DNA of 64,000 bases from Monilinia fructicola (Eukaryota; Ascomycota; Leotiomycetes; Helotiales; Sclerotiniaceae): NCBI GenBank assembly GCA_008692225.1, contig VICG01000011.1, positions 2,034,501-2,098,500 of the forward strand. Reading direction: 5' to 3'. Under the pieces are notes generated by a model, which worked only from the letters and a program-made list of their open reading frames with translations, did not search any database and had not been told where the DNA came from. Each line of letters starts with the position of its first letter. Position 1 is the first letter of the stretch. A program made the position numbers and the translations under genes. Of this stretch, positions 1-11,137 are shown piece after piece.

Positions 1-795
1 TTATTATTTATAATTATATAATTAAAAATATTTTATATATTATAAAAAAATAATCGTTTATAAAAATATATTATAATATAAATTATATAAAAATATTCTT
101 TTTTTCTTTTTTAATAGTATATAAATATAATAATATTTTATATAAAGTATTAGAATACTTTTTAAATAATCTTAAATATTTTAATATAAATAAAGATATT
201 ATTAAAATTCTACTTTTAACGCTTTAAATTATATATTCTATAAAACCTCTTTAAAATTTTTAGCTTATTAATAAATATAATTATTATAAAAGTTATTAAA
301 TTTTTACTTTTTTTATTTCTTATAAAATAATTAAAGTTAAATAATTAATAGTAATACTTTATAATTAATTATAATAAATAATAATTATAAAACTTATATA
401 TCTCTTTTATTATAATAATAATTATTAATCTATCGTTTTTATAAAGGGGATTATATATTCTTTTAATAAGAATTTAATAAAAATAAAGATTAATCTCTTT
501 TTAAAAAAATTAGTATTTTAATATTTCTTTAATTTTTATATATATATATATATATTAAAATAATAATTAAAATATTTAAATCTTAAAATATAATATATAA
601 AATTTAACTTTTATTTTAATATTTAATATTATTATAAATCTTTAATTTTTTAATATTTATAAGTTTTATAATAAAAAGTTTTATAATAAATATTAAAATA
701 TTATATTTATAATATTATATAAAAGTTTATTAAGATTTTATTAAATAATTATAAATTTTATATTTATATATAATTCTTTTTAAACCCTACTTAAG
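1..795. mobile_element. RIP-degraded TIR element, same family as the 49-51 kb nest
   Basis: This is extremely AT-rich DNA without a coding frame. Its last 70 bases (about 725-795) align with the right terminal repeat of the element ending at 51341: the same order of blocks is visible, but CG, GC and C-rich words are replaced by TA, AT and T-rich ones. The conserved end of the intact copies (…CCCGCTCGAG followed by TA) appears here as CCCTACTTAAG. The changes are mostly C-to-T and G-to-A, as RIP would produce. The other end lies at or beyond the window edge and could not be recognised. Confidence 0.5.
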
Positions 796-823
796 TTTAT
801 ATAAATAAATATATATATATATA

Positions 824-1080
824 TTTAATATTTAATATTTAGTATTTAGTATTTAGTATTTAGTATTTAGTATTTAGTATTTAGTATTTAGTATTTAGTA
901 TTTAGTATTTAGTATTTAGTATTTAGTATTTAGTATTTAGTATTTAGTATTTAGTATTTAGTATTTAGTATTTAGTATTTAGTATTTAGTATTTAGTATT
1001 TAGTATTTAGTATTTAGTATTTAGTAGTATTTAGTATTTAGTATTTAGTATTTAGTATTTAGTATTTAGTATTTAGTATA
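824..1080. repeat. Heptamer satellite (TTTAGTA)n, about 34 copies
   Basis: A head-to-tail array of the 7-mer TTTAGTA runs with almost no variation. It has one phase break near 1021-1030, where a GTA is repeated, and a softer edge of TTTAATA units at 824-840. It sits directly beside the degraded TIR element. The unit resembles telomere-type repeats only loosely: it lacks a G run, so it is not the TTAGGG repeat usual in filamentous fungi. Confidence 0.95.
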
Positions 1081-1292
1081 TTTTAATTTAATATTTAATA
1101 ATTTATTATAAAATAAATAATAAATAAAAACACACACAATACAAAAATATAAAATACAAAAGCATAAAAACACAAAACATGAATAACCTTGTCGATACTT
1201 GTACTATATTACACGTCTGAGACTAAACGCAGATCATGTTTCGACGAGAAGTGGTGGTGGGAGATCAAACGTGGTGGGTGGTTGCTTATTTG

Positions 1293-2080
1293 AGTCGACA
1301 GGTCGGATGGACGTCCATCTGAGCTCCCGTGGACTCGGAAAAACGTCGGGTGGACTAGTGGGGCAAAAGTCATAAATTTGCATAAATTCATAAAAAATAA
1401 AAATTCATAAAAAATTATTATGCAAAAATTGATTATTAATAAATTATAAATTTTTGAAATTAGATTCTAAACGTTTTGAAAACGTTTAGAAAACGTTTAG
1501 AATTTAATTAAAATATTTTAAAATATTTTAATAATAATAATATATTTATATTTAATATTTAATATATTAATTAATTATTTAATATTTATATATTAATTAA
1601 ATAATAAATAAATATAAATAAATTTAAATTTCTATTAATTAATATAGTTTTATTTAAAGATAAATTATTTAATATAAATTTAATTAAATTATATATATAT
1701 AATTTTTAAAATATATTAATAATATTTAAATAATATATATATATATATATTATATATAGTTTAATTTAATTTAAAATAAAATTAATATAAATTTATATAA
1801 GAAAATTATATTTATTTTTTTAATAATAATTTTAAATTAGATTCTAAACGTTTTCTAAACGTTTTCAAAATGTTTTTAAAACGTTTTCAAAACGTTTTCG
1901 AAACGTTTAAAAAACGTTTAGAATCTAATTTTAAAAATGCATAATTTTATGCATAAATTATGCATTCGGTTAAACGTCGGGTGGACTTGTGTAACGTTTT
2001 GCAGTTTGACCTTTTTTTTTTAAGTGATGCTCCACAGGTCCATATGAGCTCAAATGGACGTCCATCCGACCTACATACCT
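1293..2080. mobile_element. 788-bp Mutator-like MITE with 9-bp target duplication
   Basis: Two inverted arms of 27 bases, 1300-1326 and 2046-2072, differ at one position and share the core AGGTCGGATGGACGTCCAT. The arms lie 7 and 8 bases inside a perfect 9-bp direct repeat, GCTTATTTG, at 1284-1292 and 2081-2089. Terminal inverted repeats bounded by a 9-bp duplication are the signature of Mutator-like elements. The interior is AT-rich and noncoding, and carries clustered AAACGTTT palindromes near both ends. A word AAACGTCGGGTGGACT occurs in direct orientation near each end (about 1343 and 1971). Confidence 0.75.
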
Positions 2081-2165
2081 GCTTATTTGTGAGCGTGGGC
2101 GTGGGTGGTTTGGATGATTTGAGGAAGAGGGGTAAGGTCACTACTGTATTGGTTTTGTGTTGAGT

Positions 2166-5100
2166 GGGTAATTATGTACTGTATGAAAGAAAGGTAAGTG
2201 ATTCATTAATTAATGCTGAATATGTAAAGGAGATTATTATTGTACAATGTTAAAGTTTATGGGATGATTAAGTTTATTTTGTATTGTAGTGCTCGAGTAA
2301 TCAGTTAGGTAATATACCTTGTACTCAATCAATCAATCGCATATTCATTCTCTTCGTAGCGAATGCTGAAACGGTACTACACAGTAGAAAGAACGAGCCA
2401 AGGACAGACAGACAGACAGGGTTGAGTTGGCTGGGGTTATAATACAGTATCGGTCTGATCGACCGGCAGGCTGGAGATCAGATGGCCGTGGTCTGTACTC
2501 TGTACTCTGTAAAGCGGAGATATATTTGTCAGGTGTTGAGTGTGGACGTTGACATTGTCGTTAATATTAACATTGACGTTGAGGTTTACAACGTTATTAG
2601 GATTGGTGCGATACAGTATTCACAGTACGCATAATATTCACACGCAAGATTCACATTTCGGCCCAGGGGGAGAATTTCGATGGAGGTTCCAGGGTGGAGG
2701 TTTCACAGTCCTGTCCTGTACTGTACTGTACTGTAGGAGCTTTGGAACGGAAGGAACCTTAGGAGAGGGCGATCGTCGTTTGTGATGATGGATGACGACT
2801 TGAGTGTGGGTGATGACGATGATGGTGACGATAAGGATGACGATTGTGATAGTGGGAAGATTGGATGGTGTTTTTGGTTTGGTTTGGGAGTTGGGTGCGT
2901 GTAGTTTTGTTGATCGGTGGTTAGGGTGGTTTGATGGCTTGGTGGTTTGGTACAGTAGTTTGGTAGTTTGGTGGCTTGATGGGCTAGATAGGTATGCGTT
3001 GGGTTGGGTTGGATTAGTGGATTAGTGGATTGGTGGATTGGTGGGAGGGATGAGAGGGAGGAAGAGGAAGCGAGGAGGAGGAAGCGAGGAAGAGGAAGCG
3101 AGGAAGAGGAAGCGAGGAAATGAAGGAGATGGATGTGGAGGGGAGGTTTGCCTTTGGAGTATGGAGTATGAAGTATGGATTATGGAGTACGTACGAACGA
3201 AAGTAAGGTTATGATCGTACCGTATGGCATTGAAACTATATGTGAGCAATTTATGAAGAAAGGAGTTGCAGTTTGAGTTTGAGTCGAGTTTGAGTTTGAG
3301 TTCCGGGTTTGGGTTTGAAGGAGTTGAAGGAGTTGGGGAAAGGAGGAGTGTTAGCTTGTGCCCTCTTCACCGAGCTTCTTATACTGCCCTTCACTTGTTC
3401 CTTGACTGTAACTCTCCTGACTGTACAAGCGATAATTGTAACCACCTTGACCTTACTCAATCAATCGCTATCAATCAATCAGATCCCTTGATCTAGGATG
3501 AAAAGTGGAAAAGGTAGTATCAGCATTGGTCAATAGAGACACAAACATCTGATCAGTGAAGTGTTTTTGCATGCATGTATTGCCCGGTATTGGACTGTAT
3601 GGAGTAGATTGATTATACGGAGCACAGAGTTGAGATACCGATACGGCATCATGATGGAGAGATACCAGGTGCGCTGGGTAACGGCACGGTACTGTATCAC
3701 AGGGTATGCTTGGCGTGTTGTGTACAATGAAGATTGGTTACGAGTGGCATCGTATGGATAAAGGTCAACGTCTGTATGGTGGAATGTCGAATGCCTGGAC
3801 TACGGGATACTGTATTTGTCGTGATGCATTGGTATGCAGTACATAGTGTAGATGGTGCAGTAGTATGGAACTTTGGAATGGAAGTGAATTGCCTAGTTCC
3901 TGTTGCACTCACTATGTATGTACGGACTGTATTACTGTAATGTATTAATGGGTCGAGGTCGATTGTTAGGCCTTCTGGATTTCTTCTAGATCTTTATGCA
4001 GGATGCAGGATGCAGGATGCAGTTCTACGTGTTATTTGGATGTACGGAGTAAGTCTTGCATACTCGAGAATTCCTGTCCTTGTTTCTTGTAAGAATATTG
4101 ATATTGACATTGGCATTGGTATTGATTCAATGGTTTGCAGTATGGAATTCGATAAAAGTAATAATAAGAATAAGAATACTATACAATCAATATTTATTTC
4201 ATTTGATCTCAAGTATGTAAGGTTTGATGTTTTCCATATCACGCTTGTCCATTGTCCAATGTCTACCGATGGATGGTCAGGGAAAGGTTTCGTAAGAACT
4301 CCCTAGTTGATCTAACGGTCTGGTATTATCCAAGCGTAATGATACTGTTACTGTATACCTATTCATTCGTATACCTTCTCATCAAACACTACTACTTGCA
4401 TCATCTCCTTCTTACAGTACTAGCCGTTGGTGTAGTGTAGGATAATGTAGGTCCTGAACCAGTAGGGGATACTTTCTCAATTTGCCGGTCAGGTCAGTCA
4501 GTACCTTACAGTCAGTAGATGAAGTAGAAGAAGTCGAAAGGGAAAATCCAACATCCATTCATCCATCCATCCATCCATCCGTCCAATCATCATAATCAAT
4601 TCGTTTTCTGCAGGTACTAATACCTCTGGGACATTGGGAGTACAGGATTAAGCTTACCGTGATGTACATGAATACAGTAAGTAGTATCGATACTGTACCA
4701 TCCTTCACAAGGGAAAGGAATACATGATACTGTTACAATAACAGTCTCTCCAACAGTCTCTCCTGCAGTCTCTCATGTTTGATCTCTTGATCCTACCCAG
4801 ATTAGACCATCTCTGTAACACGATTTTGGACCTCTTTCCTTTGGAGAAACGGCTTTTGATATTTTGACATATGCACGATTATCGGCATGGAATCTCTACA
4901 ATCTAATTGCATTAATGTATTGTTGGCGTTACAACTTGATCAATTATTACTCTGTACATTCTCCTGTCCAAATCTCATACAATGCAATATCATCATAATG
5001 TAAAACCCGTATATACTCTGTACAGTACTGACAGTACCGGCCGGTAGTGCACAAACAAAACCCTTGCTCTCCGTACATATCTCATTCATTTTATGCCCCC

Positions 5101-6127
5101 TTCATTCCCTTGCAAACAGAAGTGCATTGCTTAAACCCCTCCTCGTCTCCGAAGCATCCCAAACGGTAATTAGTATGTGACTTTCTATTTCTAGAAATTT
5201 CTCATATCCAGGCACCAAGCAACAAGCAACAAGCAACAAGCAACAAGCACCAAGCAGCAAGCAACAAGCACCAAGCACCAAGCACCAAGCAGCACCAAGC
5301 TTCACAAGGCAAGGTTGTTCCAAGGGCTCCGAGTTTCTTACACATGATTGTATCCAAATAATGATAATGTGGAGAGATGCTGCTGCTATAGTCAGTATTG
5401 CTTGCTACTGCTTGCTACCTGCCTACTTGTATTCAAACTTGGCCTTGACTCTAGACTCTTGACTCTTGATTCTTGACTCTTGAGGCTTGATCCCCCTCCC
5501 ATCTTCTTGCATTATCCGCATGATTAGGCTTTAGCACCAAGATCCCGGTTCGTGCTCAATTAACCCAACCCACTTGAGAATTCCCTTTCCCAAGTGAGTC
5601 AAGTGGGTTTTATGCACGCATTTCCTCCTTCGTATGCATGTATTGTATCAGACACCTCTCGCCATTTAAGAACTGGACCATCTGCCCTGTCCGGCCATCG
5701 TTCCACGTCGTCGTGTCCTTTTGTGTCTCTGCATCATTCTTCAAGTTTCTTAGTAGAGGGTCTCGATCTTGGTCAAGTTCCACTTAAAACTTTTGGTCCC
5801 TGGTTAGATTCAAGAGACTCGTCACTCATTGCTCATTGCTCTCCAGACTGTCTGTCGTTGGGTGATATTTCTCAAGGCTGTGCCGAGGATATATATCATC
5901 ACCATCGCTGCATTTGTTGCTGATCACTATTCAATTATCAACTATCTACTATCGTTACTGGAATCTTGATTGAATTCTACCACTTCATTATCTATCGTTT
6001 ATCATCTATCATCTATTTATCAATTCCGAATCTAGATTTTTAATATCGTCGATTCGTCTTTTCAATACACACACACACACGCACGCACGCACAATCAACC
6101 CACCTTAGCACCTACACAACCAAAACC
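2166..6127. other. Intergenic, no gene seen
   Basis: No frame here has coding character. The stretch holds low-complexity blocks: GAGGAAGCGAG-type purine repeats at 3056-3120, (TCCA)n at 4557-4581 and AAGCAACAAGCACC-type repeats at 5215-5298. The last 200 bases are pyrimidine-rich and lead into the small gene at 6128. Confidence 0.7.
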
Positions 6128-6400
6128 ATGCGTTCATTCTCCTTCTCCAGCATCCGCGGTTCCCTCCGTCGTTCCTCGTCCCCCTCTGGTAGCTCCATCA
6201 CCTCCAATTCTACCGGCAGAGAATCCTGCGCATCACGAGCTTCCAGCCCGGTAAACACCATCAATGCCATTATGCACCGTCAACCTTCGATGGTAGATCT
6301 TGAAGAGGAAAAGAGGAGTTTTGGAAGTGGGCTGGAGATCATGGAGCCGAGGCCTATTGTTTACTGGGGGGGTATGGAGGAGAGATTAGGGAGATTTTAG
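6128..6400 (+). CDS. Small serine-rich protein, 90 aa, function unknown
   Basis: A single-exon frame opens with an ATG in good context (ACCAAAACCATG) behind a long pyrimidine- and CA-rich leader, typical of a strongly transcribed fungal gene. The first half is rich in serine and arginine (residues 1-45, SFSFSSIRGSLRRSSSPSGS). The second half is acidic and looks more structured, with MHRQPSMVDLEEEKRS near 50-65 and EPRPIVYWGGMEERLG near 72-88. The Ser/Arg clusters next to proline suggest phosphorylation sites (inference). I do not recognise a named family. The codon for the YWGG turn lies in a run of seven G, so the last dozen residues depend on that run being read correctly. Confidence 0.65.
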   Translation: MRSFSFSSIRGSLRRSSSPSGSSITSNSTGRESCASRASSPVNTINAIMHRQPSMVDLEEEKRSFGSGLEIMEPRPIVYWGGMEERLGRF

Positions 6401-7980
6401 AGGAGTGGAATCTCACGCGGCTGGATGTTGGGGTCGATATCAATGGCGATCTCAATGTCGATGGATGCTTGGTGCCATGATGATGGGTGATGATACGAAA
6501 CTTGGGATTGTGGGAGAGAGGTCTTCAATTTCATTCCTCCACGGCGTTAACGACTGAATATGGATCGGCAGGAAATGGGATGGATCGAACACTTTATTCA
6601 TCCTGAATATAAGAACGGGCTTTGGGATGGAGAGGGGCGTTTGTTTCCATGGACGGATGGATGGTTTGTTTACGGTTCACAATTACAATCACAATCACAA
6701 CTACAAGTACAACTTGACTCATTCCAACACAACATTGTTACAGTGGAAGTGGAAGTGGAAGTGCAAGTTGAGGAGGACCTTCTTTCTGGGAGAAAACATC
6801 TATTTACATTGTAATGGTTCTGGTTTATCTGTTTGGATTTGATGAAAGCGGGTTGATGAATGGATTATTTTTACATCACATTACACTACAAACAAACAAC
6901 AACAAACACACAAACAAACATTTCATATTAAAAAAAAATAGAAAATTAAAGAATTTTATATATCTTCCATTCAATCTCGTTTGAAATCTGATCCAATTGA
7001 TGATTATGATGCTTTGGGAGAATACCAATACAGTCTATTCTGTCCTTTTCTCTCCCAACCTAACCTTATGATAATTAGTTCTACTTGTTGTAATCTTACA
7101 GTACACTCACTGGATGTATACTTTCGCAACTGGCAACCTTATCAATCACTTAATTATCCAACTTTATGAGCTGCGAATCCCCCTCCAGGGCCTCCACCCA
7201 ATAAAACCACTGCATCCATTCATCCCGGCCAGCATCCTCGAGAATCCATGTCGGGAAATACAGAAGAAACACCAGAGATTTGCAAGGTAATCAAAGTCAT
7301 ACAACCCAAATCTTACTCCGTAGACGCTACACTCCCGCTCCCGCTGTGGCCGTCTGTGGCTTTGACTGTACAGGTAGACTCTGGTAGGGTAAGTAGCTAG
7401 CTGGCTGTCTGTCGATTCCGTGGAGTTTTTGGATTTGTGTTGCGAAAAAGAAAAGAAGAGGGGTGAGGAGAGGGAAAGGAAAGGTAAGAACCTTGGAAGG
7501 GAAAAGCAAAAATGATAATAATAAAATAACAAATAAAACAAGTAAACAAATAAAGTTACTATTGGAAGATTTTACAAATAGTTGATTTTTACTTTTTAAA
7601 TCTGTTTCCTCCGTGTTCATGTCTAGATACGATACATTGTTGAAAATCGAAAATCGTTCATGCTGAGTAAGGAGGTAAAATCATGTGAATGGAAGGATTT
7701 TCCTCCTCGTTAGGTAAGGTTATGCATACCGTACTGTGTATGGTAATTTAGTACTTGTGAAACATCCATGGAGAGACTTGAGGATCCAGGACGGGCTTGA
7801 GAACGGTTTTTTACGTTTGTTGTACAGTATCCGTTTGGTTGGTTCGGCTCAAAGTTTGAAGTTTGAAGTTTGAAGCTTGAAGGAACCAGACGGAATCTAA
7901 TACCGTGGGCACCGAGGATGAAGGACACGAAGGAGGAGCTTTGATAGAACTAACTACAGTACCAACTATTGAATATTGAA
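6401..7980. other. Intergenic, no gene seen
   Basis: A leftover 3' region of the small gene is followed by AT-rich sequence and a (GTTTGAA)n patch at 7853-7879, then the promoter of the ferroportin gene. Short open frames on both strands have no recognisable content. Confidence 0.6.
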
Positions 7981-10148
7981 ATGGAGCCGATGGATACGAA
8001 GCATCATCGTTCAGCCTCAGGGCCCCCTCTGGTTGATGCCGAGGCTGGAAATGATGGAAAGGGAACTGGAGGGGTTCCCATCATTCGAGATGAATCCGAG
8101 TCGGAGGCTTCGGATAATAGAAGTATGCGAGGAGATGAAGGGGGCGCTTGGATAAGGTTATCGAACGAGCATGAGCGGGAGGGAACACGTGCGGAAATTA
8201 ATTTGGGGATGGATACGAATGATGGGACGCCGGATCGGGGAGTGGAAGTGGAAATGGAAATTGAGATGGAGAAGGCGCAAGCTTGGAATCTCTACCTGAC
8301 TCATTCTTTGTCAACCTGGAATGGGAGGAGTTATGAATTCGCGGCGGTGAGTTATGAATGGGACAGGACTGGGGAATGTATATTGTAGATATGCTGATGC
8401 CATTCTTGACAGATTGTCCTCACGGCGAATGTATGGCCTGACACCCTGGTTGCTGCTTCTGTTCGGTACGTTGAATCCCTCCTCCCTCGCTTTTCCTTGT
8501 TGGCGCAATGACGGCTTGGAAAAGAGAGCACGCACCAGAGAGGTAGAGTGGATTTATATCACGTGATTGGTGAGTGCTTATTTGAAATGATTTCAACAGA
8601 GGTGTTGTGAAGACTTTGGCATCGATTTGCTTTTCCTCGACCGTGGGAAGATGGGTTGATAAGAGTCCGGATAGATTGAGGACGCTTTTAACTACAATTA
8701 CCGTCAATAGGATCTCAGTGATTTGCGCCTCTATATTGTGGTTTTGGGTAGTTGAAGCGAAGAATGGAGGTGATGGAGTACCCTCCCCCAAGCTGGTAGC
8801 AGATGAGGCTTCATTGGGGGATGCTATGAAGATTGCCATGTTTGTGTTAATCCTTGGCTTTGGAATCTTGGAAGGATTGAGCGCTAGCGGAAATATGCTG
8901 TCGATGGAAAGAGATTGGGTAGTTGCTGCTGCTGCGCCTGAAGGAAGATCTTATGATCTTACGCATTTGAACGCTGCGATGAGGAGGATCGATTTGAGCT
9001 GTAAACTTCTTGCGCCGATATTGATCTCGGTTCTAATTTCAGCTTTGGGAATCAAGACTGGAGTGGTCATTGTGGGTGGCATGAGCGCTGGGAGTTGGGG
9101 AGTGGAAATATGGAGTGCCAGGAGGGTCTGGAGATCTAATGCTCGATTGCAAAGGCGAAGACCTATTCGTGTTGATGATCATGTGACTTCGAATATCGTG
9201 GAGGTACGAAGTTTGATGGGAAAGATCAGTCAAGGGTTTCAATCATACAAGGAGGATTTCAAGAGCTATTTTTCATCAAAAGTTTGGATCCCATCGGTAT
9301 CTCTATCTTTACTTCATCTTTCGGCACTTTCATATGGAGCGACATTCATTACTTTTCTACTTAACGCAGGATTCTCTTTGGATCTTATTACGCTAGCACG
9401 AGCAACAGGGAGCGTGGTTGAAATCAGCAGTACGCTTGTAACTCCCTTTGGGGTTCGACATCTATCTAAAGCTCGTGGACATGGTCTATATGATCCTCTT
9501 CGTGGTCCAAATGGTTCGAGTGAGGCTTTGTTGCAAAGGGGAGGTGAAATTAATGAATCGGGTAGAGTTACTACTGGGCTAGAACGATTGGGTCTTTGGG
9601 GTCTTTCATGGCAACTTATTAACATCGTACGTATTTCTTACATCAGACTGAATACTGAGGTACTAATAGATCAGGTACCTGTGACCATAATCCTGTGGAC
9701 CCTCTCTTCCACTGTTCCTTCCAACCCATTGCCTAACCTGCTCGCTCGCATCATTCCGCCAACTAACTCAATACTTCTGCCACTTCTTCTTTTCACTACT
9801 CTCTCCTTTTCGCGTCTCGGCCTATGGATTTTCGACCTCACGACCCAACAACTAACTCAAACCCTTGTCGCCTCTAGTCACCGCTCTTCATTCACCGGTT
9901 GTGAATATTCTCTCGTTGCTTTCTTCGAGTTGGGTAATAATGTAATGGCTATGATTTGGTCAAGGCCAGAGCAATTTAAATGGGTTGCTCTGGTGAGTTT
10001 GGGGGCGGTGATCGTGAGTGCAGTGCTATATGCGGGGTGGGTAAGAAGTGTTCGAGGGCATTTAGTACACTGGGAAAGGGTTGGTGGGTGTGCAGGAAAA
10101 TGCGGAAGAGGGAGGAGCTTACGAGATACGATCATGTTTCAATATTGA
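7981..10148 (+). CDS. Ferroportin-like (SLC40 family) iron exporter, 639 aa, 4 exons
   Basis: Exons 7981-8346, 8413-8465, 8600-9626 and 9675-10148 give one frame of 640 codons. The first ATG (MEPMDTKHH) starts a disordered acidic cytoplasmic tail of about 105 residues. The first membrane segment follows with the family signature YLTHSLSTWNGRSYEFAA, then TANVWPDTL and VGRWVDKSPDRLRTL. The carboxyl half ends with another family signature, SRLGLWIFDLTTQQLTQ, and further hydrophobic helices. Animal ferroportins export ferrous iron across the plasma membrane; fungal members may act at the plasma or vacuolar membrane, so location here is inferred. Introns 1 and 2 have good donors (GTGAGT, GTACGT). 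Intron 3 (9627-9674) is exactly 48 bases, in frame and free of stops, so it could also be retained. The length fits the family (human 571 aa) plus the extra tail. Confidence 0.88.
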
Positions 10149-11137
10149 CTGGTGAGTGTTGTTCCTCGCCTAACATCATGTCGTACTAACCATCGAAAAG
10201 TGTTTGTACTCAAATACAACCATACCCATAATCTTCTTCCACAAATACTCAGAATCAAATCGCAGAGGCTTTGTGCAAATAAGTGCAACAATTTTCCCAT
10301 TACAATACATTCGATCGCGATATCCAAATCCTAAAATGGTTCAATAAGACATCCTGTCCTACGTTCGTCCCACCTAGTTGAGACTTTCACATAGCAAACA
10401 AATTCCACTTCCTTTGATATACACAAGCCAAGTGGTAGTGATTCATCCTTGTGCATTCTCCTCCAATATAAAAGTGTAGCTACGTCATACGTACCATTTC
10501 AAGATTATATGTATTCACGCCCATCCATTCCCTCCTTTTACATTTTCGTCTCATACCGTAGCGAGCCGAGCCACAACCACAATCACCCCAACCCCGCTTC
10601 TCAATAAGTATTCAGAACAGCGACTTTCTTGGACATGTTTCTGTATACAATACATGCAGATCTTCTGATTCACGAGGTAGTACTACGGACATACAGGTGT
10701 TCTTAAGGGTTCTTCATCTACCATATAACGGTTCGTCTCAACAGCAAGCAACTCTTTTGATCTATTTTCATGAATACATGATGGGTCTGCGCCTCATCCT
10801 ATATCCAACGACGCGACAAAAAGTACGAAAAGGAAAAGAACCCAGGAGACTTGTCTGTGTAATACAGGTTCATCAATCATATATATTGATTCTTGATGGA
10901 TGGTTCATGGCCGCCTACAATCCACAACATTGTATCGAAGACAAAGCCAACATGAATCGTATGTGATCATTGTCTACTTCTATCCAAGCATTTCTCATAT
11001 CTCAATCAACAGAAGCCTCCAGATACTGTTCATGCAGGCCAGAATCTAGGAGCTTCTTCTAAACATTCGACAAAGGATACACGAGATAGTGTCGCAGCGA
11101 TACATCTCGAACTTACAAAACGTTTCTACGACCAGCC
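10149..11137. other. Intergenic
   Basis: No coding signal is seen. It carries the 3' end of the ferroportin gene and the upstream region of the disordered-protein gene. Confidence 0.6.

Noticed and set aside
824..1080. Heptamer array as a telomere or interstitial telomere
   Set aside because: The unit lacks the GGG run of TTAGGG and the strand bias of telomeric DNA; it is an ordinary satellite.
5594..5923. 109-codon plus frame upstream of the small serine-rich gene
   Set aside because: It lies in the pyrimidine-rich leader, has no conserved features and no good start context.
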